10,168 bases of DNA from Pseudomonadota bacterium. Lineage in GTDB: Bacteria > BMS3Abin14. A program made the position numbers and the translations under genes. The DNA lies in contig QIFJ01000003.1 of assembly GCA_003229755.1 (NCBI GenBank), positions 1 to 10,168 of the forward strand, written 5' to 3'. Below the pieces are notes generated by a model, which was not told where the DNA came from, did not search any database, and saw nothing but the letters and a program-made list of their open reading frames with translations. Shown here piece by piece: positions 1 through 6,746 of the stretch. Each line of letters opens with the position of its first letter. The stretch's first letter is position 1.

Positions 1-424
1 GGGCGATGACCACCATCAGCAGGCCGATGAGGGCATTGTTCTTGAGGACACCCATGGAGTCGTCTATCAGTATGGTCAAATCGTTTATGTACTTAACGTC
101 AGGTGGATTGGCGATTCCTGACAAGTGCTCGCTGACGACTGAACGAGTGGCGCTTACAACGGCGTGAGTGTCGAAATCCTTTTCCTTGAGTATGGACAGA
201 CTTACGGCGGGGTGAGCGTCCAGTCTTGAGTACGTGGATGGATCTTCGAAGGTGTCAACTACTGTTGCGATATCCTTGATGCGTACAACATCTCCAGGGG
301 CATTTGTCCGCACTATCGTAGCAGGGATCTCCCCAGTGTTTCTGTATTCGCCCACCGTGCGCACCAGTATCTCTTCACGTCCCACATCGATCTTCCCGGC
401 GGGGATGTCACGATTACGCAGTGC
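1..424 (-). CDS. RND efflux permease, continuation after the frame break (partial, runs off left edge)
   Basis: On the minus strand, from 424 downwards, an open frame continues the permease begun at 1043, but in a different frame. It reads ALRNRDIPAGKIDVGREEI, then EILVRTVGEYRNTGEIPATI, then VVRIKDIATVVDTFEDPSTY, and near the edge DSMGVLKNNALIGLLMVVIA. These match the porter domain and the start of TM2 in AcrB/HAE1-type proton-driven inner-membrane pumps. There is no stop from 424 to the edge. No credible start with a ribosome binding site lies at the head of this piece (only a bare TTG at 433), so alone it would probably not be translated. It is best read as the same gene as 414-1043, interrupted by an indel or assembly error. 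The family normally has about 1000-1050 residues, so roughly two thirds of the gene lies outside the window. Confidence 0.8.
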
Positions 425-1043
425 TATAGCCAAGTTGGTACCGCTCGAGGTTAAAGCGGTCTACATTTATCCAGATCTCGCGCTCTCTTACGCCGGCAAG
501 ATCAACAGAGGAGACTCCAGGAATGTCCTCCAGCTTGTCCTGGAGATCCTCCGTGATCTTCTTCATGGAACGTTCCGGCAGGATGGCTGAGGACAATACT
601 ACGGTGATAACCGGCCATCCGGAAGTGTTCAGCTCGAGAATGACCGGGTCTTCAGTGTCCTCAGGAAGATCGTTGATCTTGTCAACCTCGTCCTGGATGT
701 CCCTGACCCTCTCCTTGATAGGGGCGCCTGTCCTGAATTCAACAACGATATTGGAGAGGTTCTCCTGAGAGGTGGAAATAACCCGCTCCAGATCCTTGAC
801 GTTCCTGATGGCATCCTCGATGGGGATGGTGACGAGCTTCTCGACGTCCTCCGGAGTAGCTCCAGGATAGGGGGTTACAATGAGGGCTGTTTCGAAAGAT
901 ACGTCGGGATTTATATCTCGGGGCAGGTTAAAGAGGGCATATATTCCCAAAATCATCAGGATGATGAAGGTGAGGTTTGCAAGGACAGGCTGACTGAGAG
1001 CGAAGTCAACCAGCCACATTGACGGGACCCGTTTATTGCTCAA
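414..1043 (-). CDS. RND (AcrB/HAE1-like) efflux permease, N-terminal part, frame broken at the 3' end
   Basis: This is the inner-membrane proton antiporter of a tripartite efflux pump. Residues about 20-40 form TM1. They are followed by the porter-domain signature YPGATPEDVEKLVTIPIEDA and then ITVVLSS, DLQDKLEDIPGVSSVDLAG and REIWINVDRFNLERYQLG, all typical of the first periplasmic loop. The frame then meets TAA at 414-416 after only 209 codons, while homology resumes in another frame at 424. The start is TTG at 1043, because GGAG lies 7 nt upstream inside the preceding gene; the ATG at 1019 has no such site. The gene overlaps the adaptor gene by 11 nt, which suggests translational coupling. 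Substrate cannot be told from the sequence. If the break is real, the pump is inactive; otherwise it is a sequencing or assembly artefact. Confidence 0.85.
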   Translation of the reverse strand: MSNKRVPSMWLVDFALSQPVLANLTFIILMILGIYALFNLPRDINPDVSFETALIVTPYPGATPEDVEKLVTIPIEDAIRNVKDLERVISTSQENLSNIVVEFRTGAPIKERVRDIQDEVDKINDLPEDTEDPVILELNTSGWPVITVVLSSAILPERSMKKITEDLQDKLEDIPGVSSVDLAGVREREIWINVDRFNLERYQLGYSTA

Positions 1044-2217
1044 CAGCCATCTCCAGTTTATCGCCGGTCCTCACGCGGTGCTGTCCAACTATGATTACAA
1101 ACTCTCCCTCCCTGAGCCCTCCGGATATAACAGTGCTCACTCCGTTGGATGGACCGGGAACGACCACCTTTCTCACCGCGACTTCACCATCTGCCACGAA
1201 AACCGCTGAAGAGCCCGTCTCCTGGAGTAACGCGGAAGTGGGGATCACTAGAGCATTTGATAATTTTACCTTTACGAACCTGACTTTAACGTCCATACCA
1301 GCGCGCAGGAGAACTGATGATTTTTTCTGCTCCGGATTGGCCATCCGCAGTATTACCGGGAAGGTACCCGTGCGCTCATTGGCCTTGACGCCCACATCCT
1401 CAACCTGAGCCTCGTGCTTATCCTCTCCGGGAATGGTCTGAACGTAGACCGAATCTCCCCGATTAATATACATGACATCGGCCCCGGAGATTCCCAGGTG
1501 GATCCTGAAAGACGAAAGGTCCACGATCTCAGCGATGGGCGTTCCCTCGCTGACGGTGTCTCCTGCGAATACACTCTTGGAAGCAACGATCCCCGAGATC
1601 GGAGAGCGTACTACGGTTTCTTCCCAGGCGTCTTTGGTAAGGTTATATGCCGCTTCTGCCTGCCGAACCGACGCATCGGATGCACGGGTGCTTGCGGTGG
1701 TAAGTGCGAGGTCTGCCGATTCCTTCTGGCTGAGGGAGACAGCCCCTTCCCGGTACAGCTCGGTAAATCTGTTGGCATCAACCTGGGCTTTTTTCAGTGC
1801 GCTTTTTGCCTCTTGCTGACTTTCCCTTGCCAGATCAAGGGCAGCTTTGGCCTGCTGCATGGCGAATCTGTATGAATCATCGTCAAGCATGAACAGAGCC
1901 TGACCTTTTTCGACCCTGTCTCCTTCATTGATCAGATCTTTGACAATTGTTCCGCCTGCCTTCGCTACCACGACGATCTCTGAGGCCGCCTCAAGCTTAC
2001 CCGTGTACTCCATCTCCTCAATATATTCGACAGGCTTCAGGATGAAGGCGGTCACCGGGATCGGCGGCTTTTGGGCGACCTCGATCCTCCTTGAGCGTTT
2101 TATCCCCGTTCTGGCAAGGACTGCTCCCAGAATCAGCAAAAGGATGAGAATAGCAGCGGCAACGGTGTTTTTTCTCTTTTTTAAAGCGGCAAGAACGCCA
2201 TCTCTTTCGGTGTTCAT
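1033..2217 (-). CDS. RND efflux periplasmic adaptor (HlyD/AcrA-type membrane fusion protein)
   Basis: This 394-residue adaptor bridges the inner-membrane RND pump and the outer-membrane TolC-like channel in the periplasm. Residues about 18-36 form a single hydrophobic anchor; there is no lipobox cysteine, so it is anchored by a transmembrane helix rather than a lipid. Two half-lipoyl motifs flank a helical hairpin: EIVVVAKAGGTIVKDLINEG at about 80-99 and VVRSPISGIVASKSVFAGDT at about 202-221. The Ala/Gln/Lys-rich coiled coil lies at about 113-200. A beta-barrel domain (about 235-315) and a membrane-proximal domain (VIPTSALLQETGSSAVFVAD) follow. The length is usual for the family. The ATG at 2217 overlaps the stop of the TolC-family gene as ATGA, and a GGGAG sits 5 nt before it. 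Its stop overlaps the TTG start of the permease gene. Confidence 0.93.
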   Translation of the reverse strand: MNTERDGVLAALKKRKNTVAAAILILLLILGAVLARTGIKRSRRIEVAQKPPIPVTAFILKPVEYIEEMEYTGKLEAASEIVVVAKAGGTIVKDLINEGDRVEKGQALFMLDDDSYRFAMQQAKAALDLARESQQEAKSALKKAQVDANRFTELYREGAVSLSQKESADLALTTASTRASDASVRQAEAAYNLTKDAWEETVVRSPISGIVASKSVFAGDTVSEGTPIAEIVDLSSFRIHLGISGADVMYINRGDSVYVQTIPGEDKHEAQVEDVGVKANERTGTFPVILRMANPEQKKSSVLLRAGMDVKVRFVKVKLSNALVIPTSALLQETGSSAVFVADGEVAVRKVVVPGPSNGVSTVISGGLREGEFVIIVGQHRVRTGDKLEMAVEQ

Positions 2218-3533
2218 TGGATCTCCCTGGACGCACCCGCAGTACGCAGTAATCTGGTTCTGTTCGTATGATATCCTTGAAGAGCCGTAATTCTAAGCAG
2301 GCTGGAACGAGTCAGGGCAAGCTGCGCGTCTATCACATCGGTGTTGGCTATAAGGCCCTGTTTATATTTCAGCCTGGTTATACGCAGGTTCTCCTCACCC
2401 GCCTCGATAGCCTTCATGGCTGCGGAGAATTCGCTTGTGGAAAGCTTCATGTTTTCAATTATTTCTACGATACTCGATCTGATGATCCGCTCTGCTAACA
2501 TGATATTATTCTTTGCCTGCTGCACAGAATCGATCTCTTTTTTTACCGCTGCCCTGTTTCGTCCTCCCAGATAGAGGGGTTTTGAAAAAGAAACTCCGGC
2601 ATTCCAGTACCGGGCGTCCTGTCCGGTTGTGAAATCCTCGTCTTTGGCACCGTACTGCCCGAATAAAGCCAGGGTTGCGTTGTCTTCTGCCCTTGCGAGG
2701 TCGACCCTGGCCTCAGCCAGCCTCAGGCCAAGATGGGCGGATCTGATCTCAGGAGAGTGCTTCATGGAAGTATCCAGCCAATCCTGCAAGGATGGGGTTG
2801 CGGCAGGTTCAGAAAATCTTCCCTTTATATTAAGGCTGACAAACCTGTCCGGAAAAAGCACGGCAGAAAGCCGTTCCGATGCCACATTCCGCCTGGTTAC
2901 GGCACCCGCCAGGTCTTTTTCTCTTTCAGCCACATCCAGTTCGCTGCGGACCTGGTCAATTCTGGCCACTATGCCCTGCTTCAGCAGTAAATTAACGTCC
3001 CTCAGGTGCTGACGGCTTACACCGAGAGCTTCCTCAGCAATGTTGATCTGCTCCCCGGTGGACAGGATCCTGTAATAGAATACGGTTACATCTCTCAGAA
3101 GGTCGCCCAGGACTGCGCGTCTGGATTCGGTGGAGAGGTCGTAACCCAGGGATGCCTGCCTGTATCCGCTCGATATTCGACCACCGGTGTAGAGTGGGAC
3201 CTGAGCCGAGACCGACAGGTCCGCCTCGGTCCCGGGCAGAGTAAATCCCGGAATCGATGCCAGTCCGGTACTACCCTGGTCGATACGGGTAAAAGTAGTA
3301 TTAAATGTAACTTCGGGCAGCCGCTGGCGGCCTGCTATGAGACGGTCCTGCTTTGCCTTCGCTACATCCAGCTCAGCATTGGACAGATCCAGGCTGTTTT
3401 TCAGAGCGGCATCGATCACTTCTACCAGAGAGAGAGTTACTTCTCCGTTCGTCGTGCCCGTGGCCGCAGGCAGAGCTGTCAATGAAAGCAGCGCCAGCAT
3501 TGCGGTACTTCCTGCAAAGAAACACCTTGTCAC
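2214..3533 (-). CDS. TolC-family outer-membrane efflux channel
   Basis: This 439-residue protein forms the outer-membrane and periplasmic tunnel of the efflux pump. An N-terminal signal peptide is visible (basic TR, hydrophobic MLALLSLTALPAA, cleavage near residue 25). Two homologous outer-membrane-efflux repeats follow, at about 30-215 and 240-430. The internal duplication shows in the paired strand motifs VPLYTGGRISSGYRQA and KPLYLGGRNRAAVKKE. Each repeat has a long Ala/Leu/Arg-rich helical stretch, as expected for the alpha-barrel. The start is GTG at 3533, overlapping the TGA of the padR-like gene as GTGA; a GAGG lies a few bases upstream inside that gene. It ends by ATGA overlap with the adaptor gene. 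The family is clear; the substrate is unknown. Confidence 0.93.
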   Translation of the reverse strand: MTRCFFAGSTAMLALLSLTALPAATGTTNGEVTLSLVEVIDAALKNSLDLSNAELDVAKAKQDRLIAGRQRLPEVTFNTTFTRIDQGSTGLASIPGFTLPGTEADLSVSAQVPLYTGGRISSGYRQASLGYDLSTESRRAVLGDLLRDVTVFYYRILSTGEQINIAEEALGVSRQHLRDVNLLLKQGIVARIDQVRSELDVAEREKDLAGAVTRRNVASERLSAVLFPDRFVSLNIKGRFSEPAATPSLQDWLDTSMKHSPEIRSAHLGLRLAEARVDLARAEDNATLALFGQYGAKDEDFTTGQDARYWNAGVSFSKPLYLGGRNRAAVKKEIDSVQQAKNNIMLAERIIRSSIVEIIENMKLSTSEFSAAMKAIEAGEENLRITRLKYKQGLIANTDVIDAQLALTRSSLLRITALQGYHTNRTRLLRTAGASREIQ

Positions 3534-4141
3534 GTTGAATCCTCATAAAGGGTGGGAGTTGACTTCAGGAAGTCCTCCCACTCTCTACGGGTGATGTGCA
3601 GGTTTTCAAGGCTCGATCCCTGAGCTTCCATAAGATCAACCAGTTCGTTAAGCCACGCTATGTCGATCTCAATGTGCATTATTCCGTGTTTCATTATCAT
3701 GGCTGCATGAAAAGGGTAGGGGTTCTTAAGGACGTGCTTGTGAGTCTCCCTGAGCATTTCCAGCTCCAGGGTCTTCTTCATAGCCCTTTCCCGAAGGCTG
3801 TCGGTAACCGCCTGGACAGGTAAAAGATGGGAAAAGAATATACTGGGCATTAATGGCCAGTATGCCCTGTGAGATCTTGTAATGTTCTCGATGGCGAGCT
3901 TCAGGAACGTTTTTTGTCCCTTTTCTTTTATGGAATATCTGTACCTCTTCGGTCTGTTGCCCTCCTGTTCCTCCCTGGAAACAATCAGTCCTTTTTTTTC
4001 TAGATTTTTGAGTTTGTAGTAGAGTGTTCCCGTACTGATCCGGGATATATGGACCATGACTCTTTTCACGATCTTCATGATCTCATATCCATAGAAATCA
4101 TCATCGTAGAGTATCCCGAGAAGAATGATGTCGGTCTCCAT
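3530..4141 (-). CDS. PadR-family transcriptional regulator, first gene of the efflux operon
   Basis: This 203-residue regulator has an N-terminal winged helix-turn-helix of the PadR type. Visible signatures are LLGILYDDDFYGYEIMKIVK, then STGTLYYKLKNLEKKGLI, then a wing with EGNRPKRYRYSIKEKG. The C-terminal half (about 90-185) is helical and charged, fitting the longer PadR/Vir-like dimerisation domain. PadR proteins usually repress a neighbouring gene set and let go on binding a small molecule, often a phenolic or a drug. Here the gene leads the TolC/adaptor/RND operon, so it probably represses the pump and itself. The ATG at 4141 is preceded by a strong GGAGG with 5 nt spacing. An inverted repeat lies on the promoter just upstream. 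The ligand cannot be inferred. Confidence 0.92.
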   Translation of the reverse strand: METDIILLGILYDDDFYGYEIMKIVKRVMVHISRISTGTLYYKLKNLEKKGLIVSREEQEGNRPKRYRYSIKEKGQKTFLKLAIENITRSHRAYWPLMPSIFFSHLLPVQAVTDSLRERAMKKTLELEMLRETHKHVLKNPYPFHAAMIMKHGIMHIEIDIAWLNELVDLMEAQGSSLENLHITRREWEDFLKSTPTLYEDST

Positions 4142-4171
4142 TATTGCCTCCAGCTAGAATACTTTAAATAG

Positions 4172-4198
4172 AATAGTCTGTTTAAACTATTACTATTC
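4172..4198. promoter_or_regulatory. Probable PadR operator (inverted repeat AATAGT-N8-ACTATT plus an extra half-site)
   Basis: AATAGT at 4172-4177 and its exact reverse complement ACTATT at 4186-4191 are separated by 8 nt. This spacing resembles known PadR operators, which are palindromes with an 8-nt spacer. A second ACTATTC follows directly at 4192-4198 and also pairs with GAATAGT at 4171-4177. A related half-site, GAATAC, lies at 4158-4163. The repeat covers the proposed -10 box and spacer of the operon promoter, so bound protein would block RNA polymerase. That the PadR protein binds here is an inference from position and symmetry. Confidence 0.6.
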
Positions 4199-4207
4199 GG
4201 TTGTCAA
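4179..4207 (-). promoter_or_regulatory. Promoter of the padR-tolC-adaptor-RND operon
   Basis: On the minus strand a perfect -35 hexamer, TTGACA, lies at 4207-4202. A spacer of 17 nt leads to TAAACA at 4184-4179, a weak -10 (three of six matches). Transcription would start near 4172, about 30 nt before the ATG. The weak -10 lies inside the inverted repeat proposed as operator. Confidence 0.5.
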
Positions 4208-4263
4208 CAACAATTTCTGCGACCATGACAAGCATCATCAACCGTCCTGTGTAAAAACAGGTT

Positions 4264-4292
4264 TTCCCAATAGCAATAGAATGTTTTATTAT
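4264..4292 (+). promoter_or_regulatory. Possible promoter of the sensor kinase gene
   Basis: TTCCCA at 4264-4269 (four of six matches to the -35 consensus) is followed after 17 nt by TATTAT at 4287-4292 (five of six matches to the -10 consensus). The start codon of the kinase lies about 63 nt downstream. This is a consensus match by eye only. Confidence 0.35.
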
Positions 4293-4355
4293 ATCCACTA
4301 TGAGTTTGATGATCTCCCCAATAAAGAGTGATCCTGTAAGAGGAAAGGCAGTTCG

Positions 4356-6629
4356 ATGAGCAAGAGTAAAACAAATAATGACATAAGAGAGTCTGTTCCC
4401 TTGGTGGGCAGGGAGCATTTCAGCGCACTCCTTGGGAGAAATCCCCTTCCGGTATTTATCCTGGATGTGGAGACCGGGAATCCAGAGGAATATCTGTTTC
4501 TTGCTGCAAATAAAGCAGCCTGCGATCAATACGGATATTCTGAGGTTGAGTTCAGAAAGATGAAAATGCTGGATCTCCACACCAGCGAGGATAGTCAGAA
4601 AGTCCTGGAAGATGTAGCTCCTTCCAGAAACTCAGAGTACGGAGAATACAGCTCAACCAGACCCGGGAGGCACGTTAAAAAAGACGGCACAATTATCTAT
4701 GTTGACGTTACATCTCACAGAATAAATTACGAGGGACGCCAGGCAAGAGTAGCCATAGCAAGAGATGTTACTGAAAAAGTCCAGACAAGAAAATCCTTCC
4801 AGGAATCAGAGGAGCGGTACCGCATGCTGGTTGAAAGGAACCACGCCGGCGTGAGCCTTGTCCAGGACGGGATACTCATCTTTGTCAGCCAGCGGCTTGC
4901 TGAGATACTGGGATATGATGTTGAAGAGATGGAGGGCAAGAGTCCCCTGGAATTTCTTCACGCCCAGGACGTCGCAGTCATGGAAGAGAATATGCGTCGC
5001 CGCCAGGCGGGGCTGGAAGTGCCTGGCATATATCCTGTCCGGGCCTTTCGTAAGGATGGTGAGCTCAGGATGCTGGAGATCATAGGCTCCCTGGTGACAT
5101 GGGACGGTAAGCTGGCCTCTCTGGGAAGTATTGTGGACGTAACTGATCAGAAGAAAGCTGAAGAAACATTACGGGAATCCGAGGAGAATCTAAGGCGGAT
5201 GCTTGATGCCATGGAGGATCTCGTTTACGTATGCACCTCAAATTATGATGTTGATTTTCTGAATAAAGCACTCATTGATGAACTAAACCAGGATGTAAAA
5301 GGCGAACCTTGTTACAAGGCGATTTTCGATCGGAATAAACCATGTATTGGTTGTAATCTGAATGGTGTTATCAAAGGAGAGACAGAGCGATATGAGTTGA
5401 CCAACAGGAGAACCGATAAGATCTACGATGTGATCCACGCACCCTTCAGGAAAGTAGATGGTACTTTGTGTGCCGTTCACTTCATGAGAGATATAACTGA
5501 AAGAAAGAATATGGAGGAGAAACTGAAATACAACTACGCTCTCCTTGAAACGCAGCAGGAGGTGTCTCCGGACGGGATCCTGATTGTAAATAAAAACAGG
5601 GAAATGGTTTCTTTCAATCAGAGATTTGTCGTTATGTGGGAATTGTCCTCCAACATTGTTGATACAAGTTCAGATGAGATAGCGATCAATGCGGTGCTCG
5701 ATAAGCTTGTTGATCCTGAAGAATTTGTTTCCCGCGTTAATTATCTGTATGAACACCCAGATTTAAAAAGCAGGGAGGAGGTCCTGCTCAAGGACGGACG
5801 TGTGTTTGACAGGCACTCTTCAGCAATGCTCAGCTCCGATATGGAATACCTGGGACGTATCTGGTTCTTCAGGGATATTACTGAGCAAAAGCAGGCGGAA
5901 GAAGCCCTGAAGAAAGCCAAGGAAGACCTGGAAAAAAAGAATGAGGAAATGGAGGCATTTATCTATACGGCCGCTCATGATCTCAGAACTCCGCTGATCA
6001 GCGTACGAGGATTTCTGAAATTGATGAAGAAGGAGCTGGTGGGAAAACTTGATGAAAAGTCGGAATACCATCTGGAGAGGGTTATGAAAAATGCCGCGCA
6101 TTTCGACAACCTTCTGGGCGACCTCCTTCAGTTTTCCCAGGTTGGAATCGATACCGGGCAGAGAGAGGAGATAAATCTGTCCACGGTTGCAAGGGAGATC
6201 ACTTATGAGATCGCCAGGTCCTATGACATAGAGGCTTCCCTTGTTATTTCCGAAAAGTTATCGATCGTAAACATGCAGTCGTCTCGCGTTTACCAGCTGT
6301 TTGAAAATCTCATTACCAATAGCGTGAAGTTCAAACGCAGTGGGATCCCTTTGGAACTGGAGATCGGAGTTGGTTTTCCTGACGATGACATGCCGGAAGG
6401 ACATGTGCCTGTCTACGTCAGGGATAACGGTGTCGGGATAGAAGAAGATATTCAGGGTGAGATTTTCGGTCTCTTTTCACGGCCGGCGGCAAACAGTGAA
6501 GAAGGAACGGGTGTTGGCCTGGCTATCGTTAAGCGGATCGTTGAAGAAGAGGGTGGAAGTATTCGCGTTGAGTCTACTCCCGGTGAAGGGACGACGTTTT
6601 ATTTTTCACTACCAGTGCTTGAAGAGTAG
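4356..6629 (+). CDS. Orphan multi-PAS sensor histidine kinase (soluble)
   Basis: This 757-residue kinase has no signal peptide or transmembrane segment, so it should act in the cytosol. Four PAS domains follow one another, at about 20-140, 147-265, 272-383 and 390-512. Each ends in a D(V/I)T(E/D) element (RDVTEKV, VDVTDQK, RDITERK, RDITEQK). A short charged coiled coil (about 512-532) leads to the dimerisation domain with H-box AAHDLRTPL (phosphoacceptor H541). The ATPase domain has N-box NLITNSVKF (N655), G1 box DNGVG (D690) and G2 box GTGVGL (717-722). The key residues are present, so it is probably active. The third PAS domain carries Cys319, Cys330 and Cys333 (EPCYKAIF and KPCIGCN), which could bind a metal or sense redox state. 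No response regulator lies nearby, so the partner is elsewhere. A purine-rich AGGAAAGG precedes the ATG. The TAG stop lies within a repeat arm. Confidence 0.93.
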   Translation: MSKSKTNNDIRESVPLVGREHFSALLGRNPLPVFILDVETGNPEEYLFLAANKAACDQYGYSEVEFRKMKMLDLHTSEDSQKVLEDVAPSRNSEYGEYSSTRPGRHVKKDGTIIYVDVTSHRINYEGRQARVAIARDVTEKVQTRKSFQESEERYRMLVERNHAGVSLVQDGILIFVSQRLAEILGYDVEEMEGKSPLEFLHAQDVAVMEENMRRRQAGLEVPGIYPVRAFRKDGELRMLEIIGSLVTWDGKLASLGSIVDVTDQKKAEETLRESEENLRRMLDAMEDLVYVCTSNYDVDFLNKALIDELNQDVKGEPCYKAIFDRNKPCIGCNLNGVIKGETERYELTNRRTDKIYDVIHAPFRKVDGTLCAVHFMRDITERKNMEEKLKYNYALLETQQEVSPDGILIVNKNREMVSFNQRFVVMWELSSNIVDTSSDEIAINAVLDKLVDPEEFVSRVNYLYEHPDLKSREEVLLKDGRVFDRHSSAMLSSDMEYLGRIWFFRDITEQKQAEEALKKAKEDLEKKNEEMEAFIYTAAHDLRTPLISVRGFLKLMKKELVGKLDEKSEYHLERVMKNAAHFDNLLGDLLQFSQVGIDTGQREEINLSTVAREITYEIARSYDIEASLVISEKLSIVNMQSSRVYQLFENLITNSVKFKRSGIPLELEIGVGFPDDDMPEGHVPVYVRDNGVGIEEDIQGEIFGLFSRPAANSEEGTGVGLAIVKRIVEEEGGSIRVESTPGEGTTFYFSLPVLEE

Positions 6630-6744
6630 TTCCAAGTTCCAGGTTCCAAGTTCCAGGTTGATTGGAATTATAGATCTGATTCAGCATGAGTTTATGGATT
6701 ACCTGAATAATTTTCGTTTACTTGGAACCTGGAACTTGGAACTA
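6627..6744. repeat. Inverted repeat made of seven-base units between convergent genes
   Basis: The left arm consists of four RGTTCCA units (6628-6655) and the right arm of three TGGAACY units (6723-6743). Bases 6627-6651 are exactly complementary to 6720-6744, a 25-bp perfect inverted repeat around a 68-base centre. The centre holds a smaller inverted repeat (ATTCAG at 6679-6684, CTGAAT at 6703-6708). The element fills the whole gap between the kinase stop and the cardiolipin synthase stop, and contains the kinase TAG. It could act as a two-way transcription terminator, although a good U-run is missing on both sides (only TATTTT on the plus strand). It may also be a copy of a dispersed intergenic repeat. 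No flanking target duplication is visible. Confidence 0.85.
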
Positions 6745-6746
6745 TT

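Noticed and set aside
414..430. Programmed ribosomal frameshift in the RND permease
   Set aside because: No slippery heptamer or nearby stimulatory structure is visible, and the apparent loss of residues points to a deletion rather than a recoding site.
234..590. Open frame of 118 codons on the plus strand opposite the RND permease
   Set aside because: It is antisense to a clearly homologous coding region and has no recognisable domain. Similar antisense frames opposite the adaptor, channel and regulator genes were dismissed for the same reason.
4235..4268. CCTGT/ACAGG hairpin followed by TTTT, resembling a terminator
   Set aside because: The stem is only 5 bp and the site lies between two divergent genes, so there is no upstream plus-strand transcript for it to end.
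6627..6744. The heptad inverted repeat as an insertion sequence or CRISPR-like array
   Set aside because: No transposase, no target-site duplication in the flanks, and the units are contiguous without spacers.
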